A stretch of DNA of 64,000 nt from Vreelandella lutescens. GTDB lineage: Bacteria > Pseudomonadota > Gammaproteobacteria > Pseudomonadales > Halomonadaceae. Both the position numbers and the translations under genes were made by a program. The notes under the pieces are model-generated. The model searched no databases. It saw only the letters and a list, made by a program, of their open reading frames with translations, and had not been told where the DNA came from. Shown piece after piece: positions 26,542 to 37,031 of the stretch (the first letter of the stretch is position 1; each line of letters starts with the position of its first letter). The stretch lies in contig NZ_BMHM01000002.1 in NCBI RefSeq assembly GCF_014640815.1, positions 620,001 through 684,000 on the forward strand, given 5' to 3'.

Positions 26542-27318
26542 CTAGAACGCAGAGAGGCGGCGTCGAAGTCGCTGTTGGTAGACGTTAAAGGCGCTGTCCA
26601 CACTCAGCGCCAGCAGTGCAATCAATAATGCGCCTTGCAGCACGTAGGCCATGTTGCCATTGACGATGCCCGCGATAATGGGATCTCCCAGATTACTGGC
26701 CCCTACGGTGGCACCGAGTGCAGCCGTGGCAATATTAATAGTCACCGAAGTACGCACACCCGCCAGAATAACAGGGGCTGCCAGGGGCAACTCCACATGA
26801 CGCAACACTTGCCAAGGGGTCATGCCCATCGCCTGGGCCGCCTCTTTGATGGTCGCGTCGACGTCGTTAATTCCTGCCAGCGTATTGCGTACAATCGGCA
26901 GCAGGCCGTAGAGCATCAGCGCAACGATAATAGGCAGCGTACCAAACCCCAGAACGGGCACCGCCAGTGCCAACACTGCCACCGGGGGGAACGTTTGCCC
27001 AAGAGACGCCAACTGCCCCACTAGCGGTAAAAAATCACGCCCGCGCTCACGGGTCACGGCAATCCCTGCCAGCACTCCGGCCGTTATCGTCACTACCGCC
27101 GCGACTCCTACTACCAATACATGACGCCCGAGCAATTCGTAAAACGCTGCGCGACTGTAAATCACCTGACGCGCGTCGGGCTCCACCCAGCGAAACACGC
27201 TCTCCAGAAGCGGCATTCCCATGATGCTGATCAGCAGCAACAGTGCCCAGCCAAATGGCAGGAGCCACTGAGTGTTGGGCACATTCGTCACGCTCCCCAC
27301 GTTAGCATTAGGCGTCAC
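26542..27318 (-). CDS. yehW: Osmoprotectant ABC transporter permease (YehW-like)
   Basis: 258 residues, about six membrane segments, with the ABC permease coupling region EAAQAMGMTPWQVLRHVELPLAAPVI. Last gene of a four-gene set whose order and lengths match E. coli yehZ-yehY-yehX-yehW (binding protein, long permease, ATPase, short permease), a betaine importer of the OpuC type. It starts at GTG, overlapping the ATPase stop by 11 bases, with AAGGTGAG upstream. Confidence 0.88.
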   Translation of the reverse strand: MTPNANVGSVTNVPNTQWLLPFGWALLLLISIMGMPLLESVFRWVEPDARQVIYSRAAFYELLGRHVLVVGVAAVVTITAGVLAGIAVTRERGRDFLPLVGQLASLGQTFPPVAVLALAVPVLGFGTLPIIVALMLYGLLPIVRNTLAGINDVDATIKEAAQAMGMTPWQVLRHVELPLAAPVILAGVRTSVTINIATAALGATVGASNLGDPIIAGIVNGNMAYVLQGALLIALLALSVDSAFNVYQQRLRRRLSAF

Positions 27319-28273
27319 GCTGGCTCACCTTATCCAACTGCGCCTCTTTCACAATACGGCGCAGTGAAAGCTCTCCTATCGGCATGTCGTTTTGATCCAC
27401 CACGGTTAAGCGATCACAGTGGTCGCGCAGCATCATGGAAAGCGCTTGGCGCAGCGAGAAATCGGTAGGAATTCGAGATTGCGCCGGCAACGTCGGGCCA
27501 AGCGATGTCATATGATCTTTCACTCGGGTTAACGCTGCCTGTTTCAACCCTCGCTCAAGCCCACCTAGCAGTGAATCCACGAACGGGTCAGCAGGCTGTT
27601 GCAGCAGTGCTAGCGGGCTGCCCTGCTGAACAATGCGGCCATCACGCATCACCACTAGGTGGTCAGCCAGCCTCAGCGCTTCATCCATATCGTGGGTCAC
27701 AAACACGACCGTTTTATGCAGTCGGGACTGAAGCTTGGCAAGCTCATCTTGCAGTTTTTCACGGGTAATAGGATCGAGTGCGCCGAACGGCTCATCCATC
27801 AGCAGTATATCGGGGTCTGCGGCTAAGGCCCGGGCCACGCCTACCCGCTGCGCTTGGCCACCCGAGAGCTGATGCGGATATTTATGGGCGAACTCACCCA
27901 CCGGCAGGCCAAGCACACCCATCAGTTCCTCTACACGCGCGGTGATCTCTGTTGCAGGCCATTTCAGCAGCCGAGGCACCAAGCCAATATTGCGCGCAAC
28001 GTTCCAATGTGGAAAAAGCCCCGTGCTCTGAATCACATAACCAATGCGTCGACGCAGTTTCACCGGGTCGTACTGCTCAATCGACTGCCCATCCAGGATA
28101 ATATCGCCGCTGCTATGCTCAATCAGTCGGTTGATCATCCGCAAGGTGGTGGATTTACCGCACCCAGACGTTCCTACCAACGCACAGAACTTTCCTTTCG
28201 CAACCCGCAACGTAATGTCATCAACCGCTGTCTCGTCACCAAAGCGTTTTGAAACATGGGAAAGCTCTATCAT
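27308..28273 (-). CDS. yehX: Osmoprotectant ABC transporter ATPase (YehX-like)
   Basis: 321 residues. Walker A GTSGCGKSTTLRMINRL, signature LSGGQAQRVGVARAL, Walker B ILLMDEPFGALDP and H-loop VTHDMDEAL are complete. The form RMINRLIEHSSGDI is typical of glycine betaine/choline/carnitine importers. After the ATPase domain there is only one CBS-like remnant (LRQALSMMLRDHCDRLTVVDQNDMP is its core), shorter than the tandem CBS pair of OpuA/OpuCA that senses ionic strength. It overlaps the preceding permease stop by four bases. Confidence 0.9.
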   Translation of the reverse strand: MIELSHVSKRFGDETAVDDITLRVAKGKFCALVGTSGCGKSTTLRMINRLIEHSSGDIILDGQSIEQYDPVKLRRRIGYVIQSTGLFPHWNVARNIGLVPRLLKWPATEITARVEELMGVLGLPVGEFAHKYPHQLSGGQAQRVGVARALAADPDILLMDEPFGALDPITREKLQDELAKLQSRLHKTVVFVTHDMDEALRLADHLVVMRDGRIVQQGSPLALLQQPADPFVDSLLGGLERGLKQAALTRVKDHMTSLGPTLPAQSRIPTDFSLRQALSMMLRDHCDRLTVVDQNDMPIGELSLRRIVKEAQLDKVSQRDA

Positions 28274-29469
28274 TCCTGTCCTCCGGGGCGCAGCGCGTCG
28301 GCCAATGCCCCTAAACCTGCATCCACCATCAGTGCCAAGATCAGGATAGGCAGCGCACCAAGTAACACCATGTCCATCGCGGCCTGTCCCAACCCTTGAA
28401 AAATAAACGTTCCTAAACCGCCAGCACCGATCAGCGCCGCCACGGCGGTTAACCCGACAGCCTGTACCGCCGTAATACGCACCCCTTCCAATAATACGGG
28501 AAGCGCTAACGGAAAACGCACCTGCCAGAAACGCTGCCCGGTGCGCATGCCCATCGCTTTTGCCGCCTGAAGTGTCTCAACGCTGACCTCTTCCAGGGCA
28601 ATATAGGTGTTACGCACCATAGGCAGCAGGCTGTAAGCGATCAGAGCAATCAAAGCTGGAGCGTTGCCAATACCGCTAATTCCCAACGCCGCCAGCATAG
28701 GCACGTTAGCCCCAAGCCAGGCCAACGGGGCAAGCAACAAACCAAACAACGCTAAGCTGGGAATCGTTTGCAGGAAGTTAAGCAGTGCGAAGGCCACCTT
28801 TTGCAGGCGCTGATACCGGCGCATCAGCATCGCTAAGAGCAGCCCAAGTACAACGCTAACTCCGACCGCGATACTGACTAGTGCAATATGCTGTTTCACC
28901 GCCTGATAAAACTGTGTGTCTCGTGCCTGGAACTCTTGTACTAGGGCCAGATTACCCAACCACAATGCGGCACACCCCCACCACACCGCGCCGATGGCAC
29001 TTAGAATCAGCGTTGGCCACCACCGTGATAGCCCCAACCGCAAACGCAGCTCTACTAAGCACAACAGCAAAACAAAGAGCACCGTCCAATAAGCTGCCCC
29101 GATTCCCAATCGCGCTTGGGGCATTGAGGCGTCCACCAGCCAGTGTCCAGCCACCATCAAGCCAAAGGGCATGAGCAGCAGCGTTAACATAATAATGCCT
29201 AATATGGCACGGTAGTGACCCTGGCTTGGCACAGTAGCCAACGCGGCAATAGCCATAAAGAGCATGGATATTAGCGCGGCACCCGGCCACCCAATGGCAT
29301 CCACTATGCCAAAGGACGTACCGGTGACAATACGATTAGGAGCAACGCTGACAAGGCTGAATAGCCAAGCGGACGCCAACATGACGCCGCTTAGGCATAA
29401 CAATACACTATTAGGATGCCATGAACGGCGACGGAGGGCGGGCGATGGCAAGGCGTCGATTAACGACAT
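28270..29469 (-). CDS. yehY: Osmoprotectant ABC transporter permease (YehY-like)
   Basis: 399 residues. The N-terminal half adds several membrane segments not found in simple OpuC permeases, as in YehY (about 385 residues). The C-terminal half is the permease domain with LQTIPSLALFGLLLAPL and the coupling region QAAKAMGMRTGQRFWQVRFPLALPV. It begins three bases after the binding-protein stop. Membrane partner of YehW and YehX. Confidence 0.88.
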   Translation of the reverse strand: MSLIDALPSPALRRRSWHPNSVLLCLSGVMLASAWLFSLVSVAPNRIVTGTSFGIVDAIGWPGAALISMLFMAIAALATVPSQGHYRAILGIIMLTLLLMPFGLMVAGHWLVDASMPQARLGIGAAYWTVLFVLLLCLVELRLRLGLSRWWPTLILSAIGAVWWGCAALWLGNLALVQEFQARDTQFYQAVKQHIALVSIAVGVSVVLGLLLAMLMRRYQRLQKVAFALLNFLQTIPSLALFGLLLAPLAWLGANVPMLAALGISGIGNAPALIALIAYSLLPMVRNTYIALEEVSVETLQAAKAMGMRTGQRFWQVRFPLALPVLLEGVRITAVQAVGLTAVAALIGAGGLGTFIFQGLGQAAMDMVLLGALPILILALMVDAGLGALADALRPGGQE

Positions 29470-29472
29470 TCA

Positions 29473-30396
29473 TTAGTCATCCAGGCCGTCGAGGTAGTCG
29501 CTGGCGACCTGATCCGGCGAGAAACCATTCACCGCGACATCTGCGTTGAGCTCTTGCAGCGTTACAAGGTCTAGCGTGGCGAATACCTCATTCAGCAGCG
29601 CTTCCATCTCCGGATAGGCATTCAACACTTCTTCCCGCACCACTGGCGCTGGCTGATACACCGGCTGGACGCCTTTAGAGTCTTCAAGCACAACAAGGCC
29701 TAAAGCGCTTAAGCCACCGTCGGTGCCATACGTCATAGCACCATTGACGCCGCTGGTTTGCTGAGCCGCTGCACGCATCGTCGCAGCCGTGTTGCCACCA
29801 GACAGTACCAGCAGTTGGTCATCGCTTAACTCAAAGCCGTAGGCTTCTTGGAAAGCAGGTAGCGCCTGGGCGGATTCCACAAACTCAGCGCTGGCGGCGA
29901 ACTTGAACTCCCCGCCGTCGGCAAGGTAAGCGGCCAAATCATCCAGCGTGGTTAAGCTGTTGGATTCGGCCACATCCTGACGAATGCTCATGGCCCAGGT
30001 GTTGTTGGCACTGGCTGGCTGAAGCCAGATTAGGCCCTGTTCCGCATCACGCTCGCGCACGGTTTGGTAGGCGTCTTCAGCGCTGTTCCATACCGGGCTA
30101 TCTGTCATATCAAAGAAGAACGCACCGTTGCCGGTGTATTCGGGGTAAAGATCAACCTCTCCCGCCTGCAACGCACTGCGTACCACGCTGGTACCACCAA
30201 GCTGAAGCCGATCTTCCGTGGGAATACCGTTACGCTCTAGCGTCTGAATAATCAGCTCGCCTAGTACAGAGCCTTCGGTGTCGATTTTAGAGGAGACCAC
30301 TACGGGGTCGTTGGCATTGGCCGTAGAGAGGGTCGCCACAGAAAAGGCCACCGTCGATAAACAGGCAGCCATGGCAGGTGTAAACAGTGAGCGCAT
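29473..30396 (-). CDS. osmF: Osmoprotectant-binding periplasmic protein (OsmF/YehZ-like)
   Basis: 307 residues with a signal peptide (cut near ANA, residues 27-29) and an OpuAC-type binding domain: VSSKIDTEGSVLGELIIQTL, GGTSVVRSALQAGEVDLYPEYTGNG and the late GGNTAATMRAAAQQTSGVNG. It delivers glycine betaine or related compatible solutes to YehYXW. In a halophile this could be one of several such systems; E. coli Yeh has low affinity. First gene of the operon, AAGGA before the ATG. Confidence 0.88.
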   Translation of the reverse strand: MRSLFTPAMAACLSTVAFSVATLSTANANDPVVVSSKIDTEGSVLGELIIQTLERNGIPTEDRLQLGGTSVVRSALQAGEVDLYPEYTGNGAFFFDMTDSPVWNSAEDAYQTVRERDAEQGLIWLQPASANNTWAMSIRQDVAESNSLTTLDDLAAYLADGGEFKFAASAEFVESAQALPAFQEAYGFELSDDQLLVLSGGNTAATMRAAAQQTSGVNGAMTYGTDGGLSALGLVVLEDSKGVQPVYQPAPVVREEVLNAYPEMEALLNEVFATLDLVTLQELNADVAVNGFSPDQVASDYLDGLDD

Positions 30397-30501
30397 GGGG
30401 TCGTCCTTTTCAATGAGCGTCTTGGTCGTATCGTTTCAGTATAAGAGCCTGCTGCGTTGAAGTCAGACGCCGCGTTAACGACGACTGACCGTTTACAACG
30501 A

Positions 30502-31887
30502 TTAAGGCGCTTCGATGACCCAGGTGGTTCCTTCCCGAGAATCTTTGAGAATGATGCCAAGGGCAGCCAGCTCATCGCGAATGGCATCAGCCTGGGCAAA
30601 GTCCTTATTGGCTTTTGCCGCTTGTCGCTCAGCGATTTTCGCTTCAATTTCCGATTCGCTCAGGGCTACCTGCTGCTGAGCGCCCTTCAGGAACGTTTGT
30701 GGCGTTTGCTGCAATAGCCCCAGCACACTGGCCAAACGCTTTAATTCGCCTGCCAGGCGTGGTGCCTCTGCTGGCTGATCGCTTTTTGCACGGTTGAGAT
30801 CACGAGCCAAGTCGAATAGCGCGGCCAAGGCGATGGGCGTATTGAAGTCGTCGTCCATTGCCGCTGTGAAGCGCTCTGACGCGTCGCTGGCGGCTGCCTG
30901 CTCATCAGCGTCAACTCCGTCTAATGCCGTATAAAGCCGCGTTAGTGACTTGCGTGCCTCGACCAGCGAATCCACCGAGTAGTTAATAGCGCTGCGATAG
31001 TGGCTGGCCACCAACAGGTAGCGCACGACTTCTGGGTCGTGCTCGGCGAGCACGTCGCGAATGGTGAAGAAATTGCCTAACGACTTGGACATTTTCTCTT
31101 GATTGACGCGAACGGCTCCGGCATGCATCCAGGTATTAACGTAGGTTTTCCCTGTCGCCGCTTCCGATTGGGCAATCTCGTTTTCATGGTGGGGGAAAGT
31201 TAAATCTGGCCCGCCACCATGAATATCGAAGGTATCGCCCAAGCAGCAGGTCGACATCGCGGAGCACTCAATGTGCCAACCCGGTCGCCCGTCTCCCCAA
31301 GGGGAGTGCCAGTGGGCTTCACCGGGCTTGGCCGCTTTCCAAAGCACGAAATCCAGCGGGTCTTCTTTGTGCACATCAACATCGACCCGTGCACCAGAGC
31401 GCATGTCATCCAACTGACGGTTATTCAATTTGCCGTAGTCGGCAAATTTACGCACTCGGTAATATACGTCACCATTGGCTGCTGCGTAGGCAAAGCCTTT
31501 TTCGATGAGCGTTTCGATCATGGCAACGATATCGCCAATATGCCCCGTGGCACGGGGCTCCTGGCTCGGCGGCAGCACGTTCAGGCGCGCCTCATCTTCG
31601 TGCATCGCAGCAATCATGCGCTCGGTGAGCGCGCTGATGCTTTCGCCATTCTCCTCGGCCCGTTTGAGGATTTTATCGTCAATATCCGTGATATTACGCA
31701 CGTAGGTTACGTCGTAGCCACGGTGGCGCAGATAGCGGGTAATCACGTCAAAGGCCACCATCACCCTGGCGTGGCCAAGGTGACAGTAGTCATACACCGT
31801 CATGCCGCAAACGTACATGCTGACCTTGCCAGCAACCAGTGGGCTAAAAGGCTCTTTGCGGCGTGTCAGCGTATTGTAAATGTGCAT
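30502..31887 (-). CDS. cysS: Cysteinyl-tRNA synthetase
   Basis: 461 residues, matching the E. coli length. Class I synthetase that charges tRNA-Cys in the cytoplasm. Zinc-site cysteine in [18 protein letters not shown], which also holds the HIGH-type motif (HLGH); [31 protein letters not shown] with KMSKS. AAGGAA precedes the ATG. Eleven bases separate it from glnS upstream, so the two are probably co-transcribed. Confidence 0.98.
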   Translation of the reverse strand: MHIYNTLTRRKEPFSPLVAGKVSMYVCGMTVYDYCHLGHARVMVAFDVITRYLRHRGYDVTYVRNITDIDDKILKRAEENGESISALTERMIAAMHEDEARLNVLPPSQEPRATGHIGDIVAMIETLIEKGFAYAAANGDVYYRVRKFADYGKLNNRQLDDMRSGARVDVDVHKEDPLDFVLWKAAKPGEAHWHSPWGDGRPGWHIECSAMSTCCLGDTFDIHGGGPDLTFPHHENEIAQSEAATGKTYVNTWMHAGAVRVNQEKMSKSLGNFFTIRDVLAEHDPEVVRYLLVASHYRSAINYSVDSLVEARKSLTRLYTALDGVDADEQAAASDASERFTAAMDDDFNTPIALAALFDLARDLNRAKSDQPAEAPRLAGELKRLASVLGLLQQTPQTFLKGAQQQVALSESEIEAKIAERQAAKANKDFAQADAIRDELAALGIILKDSREGTTWVIEAP

Positions 31888-31898
31888 ATGACGTTTCC

Positions 31899-33578
31899 TT
31901 AACCCTTCTGTTTGATTTTCGCCCAGCTATCTTTCAGACCGACGGTACGGTTGAATACGAGGTGTTCAGCGGTGGAGGCATGGCGATCTGCGCAGAAGTA
32001 CCCCATACGCTCGAACTGAAAACGGTCTTCAGGTGCCGCATGGGCGAGGCTTGGCTCACCAATGGCCTGACATACCACCAGGGACTCCGGATTCAAATGT
32101 TCGAGAAAATCAACATCTTTATCTCGATCCGGCTGTTCAACCATAAACAGGTTGTCATACAGACGTACTTCTACCGGCACACCGTGAGTTGCGCTTACCC
32201 AGTGAATGACCCCTTTCACCTTGCGTCCTTCCGGGTTTTTACCCAGGGTGTCGAAGTCCACAGAGCAGCGCAGTTCAACAATCTCGCCCGCGTCGTCTTT
32301 AATCACTTCATCACAGCGAATCACGTAGCTGTTACGCAGGCGCACTTCTTTGCCCGGTGCTAGGCGGAAGAATTTCTTCGGCGCGTCTTCCATAAAGTCG
32401 TCTTGGTCGATATAGAGCTCGCGACCAAACGGCACTTTACGCATTGGCATATCATCACGCGCCGGGTGCCCAGGCACCTCGTAGACCTCTTCATGATCTT
32501 CCGGAACGTTGGTCAGCACTACTTTCAGCGGCTTCATCACGCACATGGCGCGCGGCGCGTTATCTTCCAGGTCTGAGCGGATGGCATGGGTCAGCATGGC
32601 AATATCCACCAAACCACCGTCGGAACGGGTGACACCAATCATCTCGCAGAATTTGCGGATGGAAGCGGCGGTGTAGCCACGACGACGCATACCGGAGATG
32701 GTCGGCATCCGCGGGTCGTCCCACCCATCAACAATCTGCTCATCCACCAACAGCTTCAGCTTGCGCTTAGAGGTTAAGGTGTAGTCAAGATTAAGGCGTG
32801 CAAACTCGATCTGACGGGGCTTCGCGGGCACCGGCAGGTTATTTAAGAACCACTCATACAGCGGGCGGTGGTCTTCAAACTCCAACGTACAGATGGAATG
32901 AGTAATGCCCTCAATGGCATCCGACTGGCCGTGGGTAAAATCGTACGAGGGGTAGATTTTCCACTTATCACCGGTTTGGTGGTGGTGGGCGTGACGAATC
33001 CGGTACAGGATCGGATCGCGCAGATTAATATTGGGCGATGCCATATCAATTTTGGCACGCAGCACTTTTTCACCTTCGCCAAACTCGCCGTTACGCATCC
33101 GCTCTAGCAAATCAAGGTTTTCCTCGGCGCTGCGCTCGCGATACGGGCTTGGCTTACCCGGCTCAGTGAGGGTACCGCGATACTCCCGGATTTCATCCGG
33201 AGACAGGTCATCCACATAGGCTTTGCCTTCACGGATCAGATGCTGAGCCCAGGCGTAAAGCTGGTCGAAGTAGTCGGAGGCAAAGCGCACGGGGCCTGCC
33301 CACTCAAAGCCCAACCAACTGACGTCCTCTTTGATAGCGTCAATGTACGCCTGCTCTTCTTTCGCTGGGTTGGTGTCGTCAAAGCGCAAATGACACTCAC
33401 CACCTAACTGCTCTGCCAACCCGAAGTTAAGGCAAATCGACTTGGCGTGGCCGATATGCAAAAAACCGTTAGGCTCGGGGGGAAAGCGCGTCACAATTTT
33501 GGTGACCTGGCCGCCCTCTATCTCGTCGCGTACTTGGTTGCGAATGAAGTTCGGCGCTGGGGTGGTCTCGTTGGTCAT
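31899..33578 (-). CDS. glnS: Glutaminyl-tRNA synthetase
   Basis: 559 residues, class I synthetase for tRNA-Gln, near the E. coli length of about 554. HIGH motif in [20 protein letters not shown]-type region near [19 protein letters not shown] carries the KMSKS-like loop; the C-terminal beta-barrel anticodon domain is complete. A gammaproteobacterial GlnRS implies the indirect Glu-tRNA route is not needed. Divergent from ppiB. Confidence 0.98.
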   Translation of the reverse strand: MTNETTPAPNFIRNQVRDEIEGGQVTKIVTRFPPEPNGFLHIGHAKSICLNFGLAEQLGGECHLRFDDTNPAKEEQAYIDAIKEDVSWLGFEWAGPVRFASDYFDQLYAWAQHLIREGKAYVDDLSPDEIREYRGTLTEPGKPSPYRERSAEENLDLLERMRNGEFGEGEKVLRAKIDMASPNINLRDPILYRIRHAHHHQTGDKWKIYPSYDFTHGQSDAIEGITHSICTLEFEDHRPLYEWFLNNLPVPAKPRQIEFARLNLDYTLTSKRKLKLLVDEQIVDGWDDPRMPTISGMRRRGYTAASIRKFCEMIGVTRSDGGLVDIAMLTHAIRSDLEDNAPRAMCVMKPLKVVLTNVPEDHEEVYEVPGHPARDDMPMRKVPFGRELYIDQDDFMEDAPKKFFRLAPGKEVRLRNSYVIRCDEVIKDDAGEIVELRCSVDFDTLGKNPEGRKVKGVIHWVSATHGVPVEVRLYDNLFMVEQPDRDKDVDFLEHLNPESLVVCQAIGEPSLAHAAPEDRFQFERMGYFCADRHASTAEHLVFNRTVGLKDSWAKIKQKG

Positions 33579-33734
33579 GGTGGTGTTAATAACCTCATGG
33601 TGGATGGCGTGCTGGGCAAACGATACGAACGCAATCCGGGTTTGCGCTTCGCGGTGCCGAGCAAAACCGCTATTATAACGTGACGCCGATGCACAGCGCC
33701 AAGGCGAACGCCTTTATTGAACAGGAATTTATCT

Positions 33735-34235
33735 ATGATCGTATTACAGACGAACCACGGTGACATCACCATTGCGCTTAATCATGAAAAAGCCCCGGCC
33801 ACCGCGGCGAATTTCGAGCAGTATGTGCGCGACGGTTTTTACGACGGCACGCTGTTTCACCGGGTCATTGATGGCTTCATGGTTCAGGGCGGCGGCTTCG
33901 ATCAGGATTTCAACCAGAAAGCCACCCGCGATCCGATTGAAAACGAAGCGGACAACGGCCTGCAGAATACTGTCGGCACCCTGGCAATGGCCCGCACCCA
34001 AGACCCGCATTCTGCCACTGCGCAGTTCTTTATCAACGTGGGTAACAACAGCTTCCTTAACCACAGCGGCAAAAGCCTGCAAGGCTGGGGTTACGCGGTA
34101 TTTGGTGAAGTCGTTGAAGGCATGGATGTGGTTAACGCTATTAAGGGCGTTAGCACTACGCGTCGTGGTATGCATGCCGACGTGCCCGCGGAAGATGTCA
34201 TCATCGAGCGCGCTTACGTGAAGGAAGCGGAATAA
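33735..34235 (+). CDS. ppiB: Cyclophilin-type peptidyl-prolyl cis-trans isomerase
   Basis: 166 residues from the ATG at 33735, which has AGGA eight bases upstream; the longer frame begins with TTG. Cytoplasmic cyclophilin with [13 protein letters not shown] and [18 protein letters not shown], which include the catalytic arginine and the QFF of the proline pocket. No signal peptide, so the PpiB rather than PpiA type. lpxH follows after 14 bases, the same neighbour as in E. coli, with the tRNA synthetase genes divergent. Confidence 0.96.
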   Translation: MIVLQTNHGDITIALNHEKAPATAANFEQYVRDGFYDGTLFHRVIDGFMVQGGGFDQDFNQKATRDPIENEADNGLQNTVGTLAMARTQDPHSATAQFFINVGNNSFLNHSGKSLQGWGYAVFGEVVEGMDVVNAIKGVSTTRRGMHADVPAEDVIIERAYVKEAE

Positions 34236-34249
34236 CCGTTAGGAGCTTT

Positions 34250-35020
34250 ATGCGTACTCTGCTCATCGCTGATATGCATCTAAGTCACGATACCCCTGAG
34301 ATCAATCAGGGGTTCTATCGTTACTTGGAACAGACCGCTCAAGGTGCGGACGCGCTCTACATTTTGGGCGATCTTTTTGATGCCTGGATTGGCGACGACC
34401 TGCTAGACACTCCCCACCCATTGAGCGCAGTGGCTCATGAGGTGACTCAGCGCCTGCGTGTGTTAAGCGACGCGGGGACGGCTGTGTATTTCATTCATGG
34501 CAATCGAGATTTTTTGTTGGGCGAACGCTTCATCAATGACTGCGGAGCCACGCTGTTACCTGAAAGCGAACAGGTCGAGCTGCAAGGCGTGCCCGTTGTC
34601 ATTCTGCATGGCGACAGCCTGTGCACCAAAGACGATGCCTACATGGCCTTTCGTGCACAGTCACGCAGTGAACAGTGGCAAGCACAAATTCTTGCGCTGC
34701 CGCTAGAGCAGCGGCTTGAACTCGCCAAGAGCCTGCGTATGCAGTCGGGTGATGCCAATGCAGGAAAAGCTGAGGACATCATGGACGTTACTCAGGAAGA
34801 GGTCGTTTCGCTGATGCAACGCTGTGGCGTATCGATCATGATTCATGGTCATACCCATCGGCCAAAAGTACACGACCTGACGGTGGAAGACGTGCCGGCC
34901 AAACGCTTTGTGCTAGGTGACTGGGACAGCGAGCACGGCTGGGATGTGGTGGTTGAACGCTCGGATGATCGCCACGCAGAACCTATTCTGCGCCAGTTTA
35001 CGCTCAGCACTCCACCGTAA
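34250..35020 (+). CDS. lpxH: UDP-2,3-diacylglucosamine diphosphatase
   Basis: 256 residues, calcineurin-like metallophosphatase that makes lipid X (2,3-diacylglucosamine 1-phosphate) in lipid A synthesis at the inner membrane surface. Metal-binding motifs in order: DMHLS, GDLFDAWIGDD, HGNRDFLLG, LHGDSLCTKD, HGHTHRP. TAGGAG precedes the ATG. It is the second gene of the ppiB-lpxH pair, ended by a strong terminator. Confidence 0.97.
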   Translation: MRTLLIADMHLSHDTPEINQGFYRYLEQTAQGADALYILGDLFDAWIGDDLLDTPHPLSAVAHEVTQRLRVLSDAGTAVYFIHGNRDFLLGERFINDCGATLLPESEQVELQGVPVVILHGDSLCTKDDAYMAFRAQSRSEQWQAQILALPLEQRLELAKSLRMQSGDANAGKAEDIMDVTQEEVVSLMQRCGVSIMIHGHTHRPKVHDLTVEDVPAKRFVLGDWDSEHGWDVVVERSDDRHAEPILRQFTLSTPP

Positions 35021-35040
35021 TCACCATACGGATAGCCACA

Positions 35041-35069
35041 AAAAAGCCGATCATTTCGATCGGCTTTTT
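35041..35069 (+). terminator. Terminator after lpxH (bidirectional)
   Basis: A 12-bp stem AAAAAGCCGATC / GATCGGCTTTTT with loop ATTTC. T-rich on both strands, so it can also end ppiD transcription from the other side. Confidence 0.9.
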
Positions 35070-35102
35070 CGTTTCATGCGTTAGCGTCAACATCCATCAC
35101 GC

Positions 35103-36920
35103 TTAACGTTCGATCTCCGCGTCGCTACGCAGATCATCCACCAACCCCTGGATCACCGACTGGGCGCGCAGCTGTTCGGCCATCTGCGCGACAAACGATG
35201 TCATCTGCTCATCTACGTCGCCAACAGAAACGCTGTCCAATGCAACCACAGCAACCCCTTGCGGCATGTTCACGGCACGATAAACACTTTCACCCTCTTC
35301 TGGGCGAGGCATGCGGAAAATTTCTCCCACCAGCGCCTGAGGCAACGTGCTATCCGATTGACGGGAGACGTTATTGGCTTCCAGCCACTCCAGTTCCGTG
35401 ACATCACCTGCACGCAGAGAGGCAATCAATTCTGCTGCCTGCTCTTGCAATGCTTCTTGGCGCTGCTGAGCAGCAACGGCCTGCTCGACTTCCTCGCGCA
35501 CTTCCTCTAGCGGCAAGACGGTAGCATCGCGGTGCTCGGCGACACGCAGCACGAGGCGGCGGTCATTATCGAGCTCAATCACTTCGCTGTTGTAACCCTC
35601 TCCCAATACGTCAGCGCTGAAAGCTTCCTCCAATACTCCCGGCTCGGACAGCGCGCCCTCTCCCTCACCACGCGCCAGCCAGTCTGTTTGGTTGAGCGTC
35701 AGGCCAAGATCATCAGCCACGCTTTGCAGGTCATCGGCAGCAAAACTTTCGTCAATCAGTCTTTGCACCTGCTGATTAAACTCATCACTGACGTTACGCA
35801 GAGCAACCTCTTGAGCCAGCATATCGCGCTGCTCATCAAACGATGGGCCTGATAGCTCGGTTACTTGCAGAATATGGAAAGCACCATCCATCTCTACCAG
35901 TCGCGAGGTTTCACCCACGCCTAATGAAAATGCCGCCTCGTCAAACGCATCGCCGAAGAAACCACGACTGATGACACCAAGATCACCGCCATTTTCAGCA
36001 CTGGCCGTGTCGTCAGAGTAGCGCAACGCAGTGTCTGCAAAACTCTCACCATCATCGAGAGAAGTTAACGCTTCATTCGCTACCGTCTCGGCTTCTTCGC
36101 GACTACGCTCATCGCCAAAGGTGACCATGATGTGCGACACGCGACGGTCAGCACTTTGGTTCTGCTCACGCCATGCATCCCGAAGTGCCTGCTCATCGAC
36201 CTCAACATTTTCAGCCATGGTCTGACGGTCAATCATGACGTACTCAACGCGGACCTGCTCTGGACGCTCGAACCGATCCTGATTATCGTCGTAATACGCT
36301 TGTCGCTGTTCTTCCGTCACCGCCACATTGATGTCGACATCATCAGCACTCAACATTACATAGCGGAAATCACGCTGCTGACGCTGCAGTTCGGCTAAAC
36401 GCTCTTCCTCGCTGGGTAAGCTGAAGTCACTAAACGCGAGCCCCTGCTGCAGGTGCTGACGCTTAATATCAACCCGCAGCTCTTCACGAAAAGATAACGG
36501 CGTATAGCCAGCACCGGCTAAGCGGTTACGGAATATCTCTGCCGAAAACCGGCCATCCTGATCATGAAACTCAGGGAGGCTAACAATCATTTGATCCAGC
36601 TGCGCATCGGAGACAAGGAAACCGCCGTCTTCAGCGTACTGAGTCAACAGTGATTGGGTAATCAGTTGGTCGAGCATATCGTTGCGCAGAGCGCGCTCTT
36701 GCTCGGGAGGTACTTGTCCAGAGCGCAGCGCACGCTGTACTTCCAGCTCAACCTGCTGGCGCATAATCGGCTCGCCGTTAACGCTTGCAACCTCATTAGG
36801 GTCACTGCCAAATACGCTAAACAGCGACTCCACGCCAAACAGTGCCATGGCAGCCACCATGAGACCAATAATTATCTTGGCACCCCAGCTTCTGGAGCCA
36901 TCTCGTATACTTTGCAGCAT
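35103..36920 (-). CDS. ppiD: Periplasmic chaperone PpiD (SurA/PpiC-type peptidyl-prolyl isomerase)
   Basis: 605 residues. One N-terminal membrane anchor (about 12-37, IIIGLMVAAMALFGVESLF), a SurA-N-like chaperone region (EPIMRQQVELEVQRAL onwards), a parvulin domain about residues 260-365 (RRVSHIMVTFGD, FADTALRYSDDTASAENGGDLG) and a helical C-terminal region. PpiD works at the Sec translocon on proteins leaving the membrane into the periplasm. Its place after hupB and lon is the standard gammaproteobacterial order. GAGG precedes the ATG. Confidence 0.95.
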   Translation of the reverse strand: MLQSIRDGSRSWGAKIIIGLMVAAMALFGVESLFSVFGSDPNEVASVNGEPIMRQQVELEVQRALRSGQVPPEQERALRNDMLDQLITQSLLTQYAEDGGFLVSDAQLDQMIVSLPEFHDQDGRFSAEIFRNRLAGAGYTPLSFREELRVDIKRQHLQQGLAFSDFSLPSEEERLAELQRQQRDFRYVMLSADDVDINVAVTEEQRQAYYDDNQDRFERPEQVRVEYVMIDRQTMAENVEVDEQALRDAWREQNQSADRRVSHIMVTFGDERSREEAETVANEALTSLDDGESFADTALRYSDDTASAENGGDLGVISRGFFGDAFDEAAFSLGVGETSRLVEMDGAFHILQVTELSGPSFDEQRDMLAQEVALRNVSDEFNQQVQRLIDESFAADDLQSVADDLGLTLNQTDWLARGEGEGALSEPGVLEEAFSADVLGEGYNSEVIELDNDRRLVLRVAEHRDATVLPLEEVREEVEQAVAAQQRQEALQEQAAELIASLRAGDVTELEWLEANNVSRQSDSTLPQALVGEIFRMPRPEEGESVYRAVNMPQGVAVVALDSVSVGDVDEQMTSFVAQMAEQLRAQSVIQGLVDDLRSDAEIER

Positions 36921-36977
36921 GCTAGCCTCAGATCATCAAAGCCATCTATCGCCCAAACCATCGGGCCAGAAAAGAAC

Positions 36978-37007
36978 ATGGGCGCATCGCGGATGCGATG
37001 CGCCCAT
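36978..37007 (-). terminator. Terminator after hupB
   Basis: Perfect 13-bp stem ATGGGCGCATCGC / GCGATGCGCCCAT with loop GGAT. On the minus strand it is followed by GTTCTTTTCTG. It separates hupB from ppiD. Confidence 0.8.
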
Positions 37008-37031
37008 TAGGTTACAGCAAACGCGAGCCAA

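Noticed and set aside
33579-33734. TATTATAAC upstream of ppiB as a -10 box
   Set aside because: No -35 box at an acceptable distance; the only TTG-type hexamer is 23 bases away.
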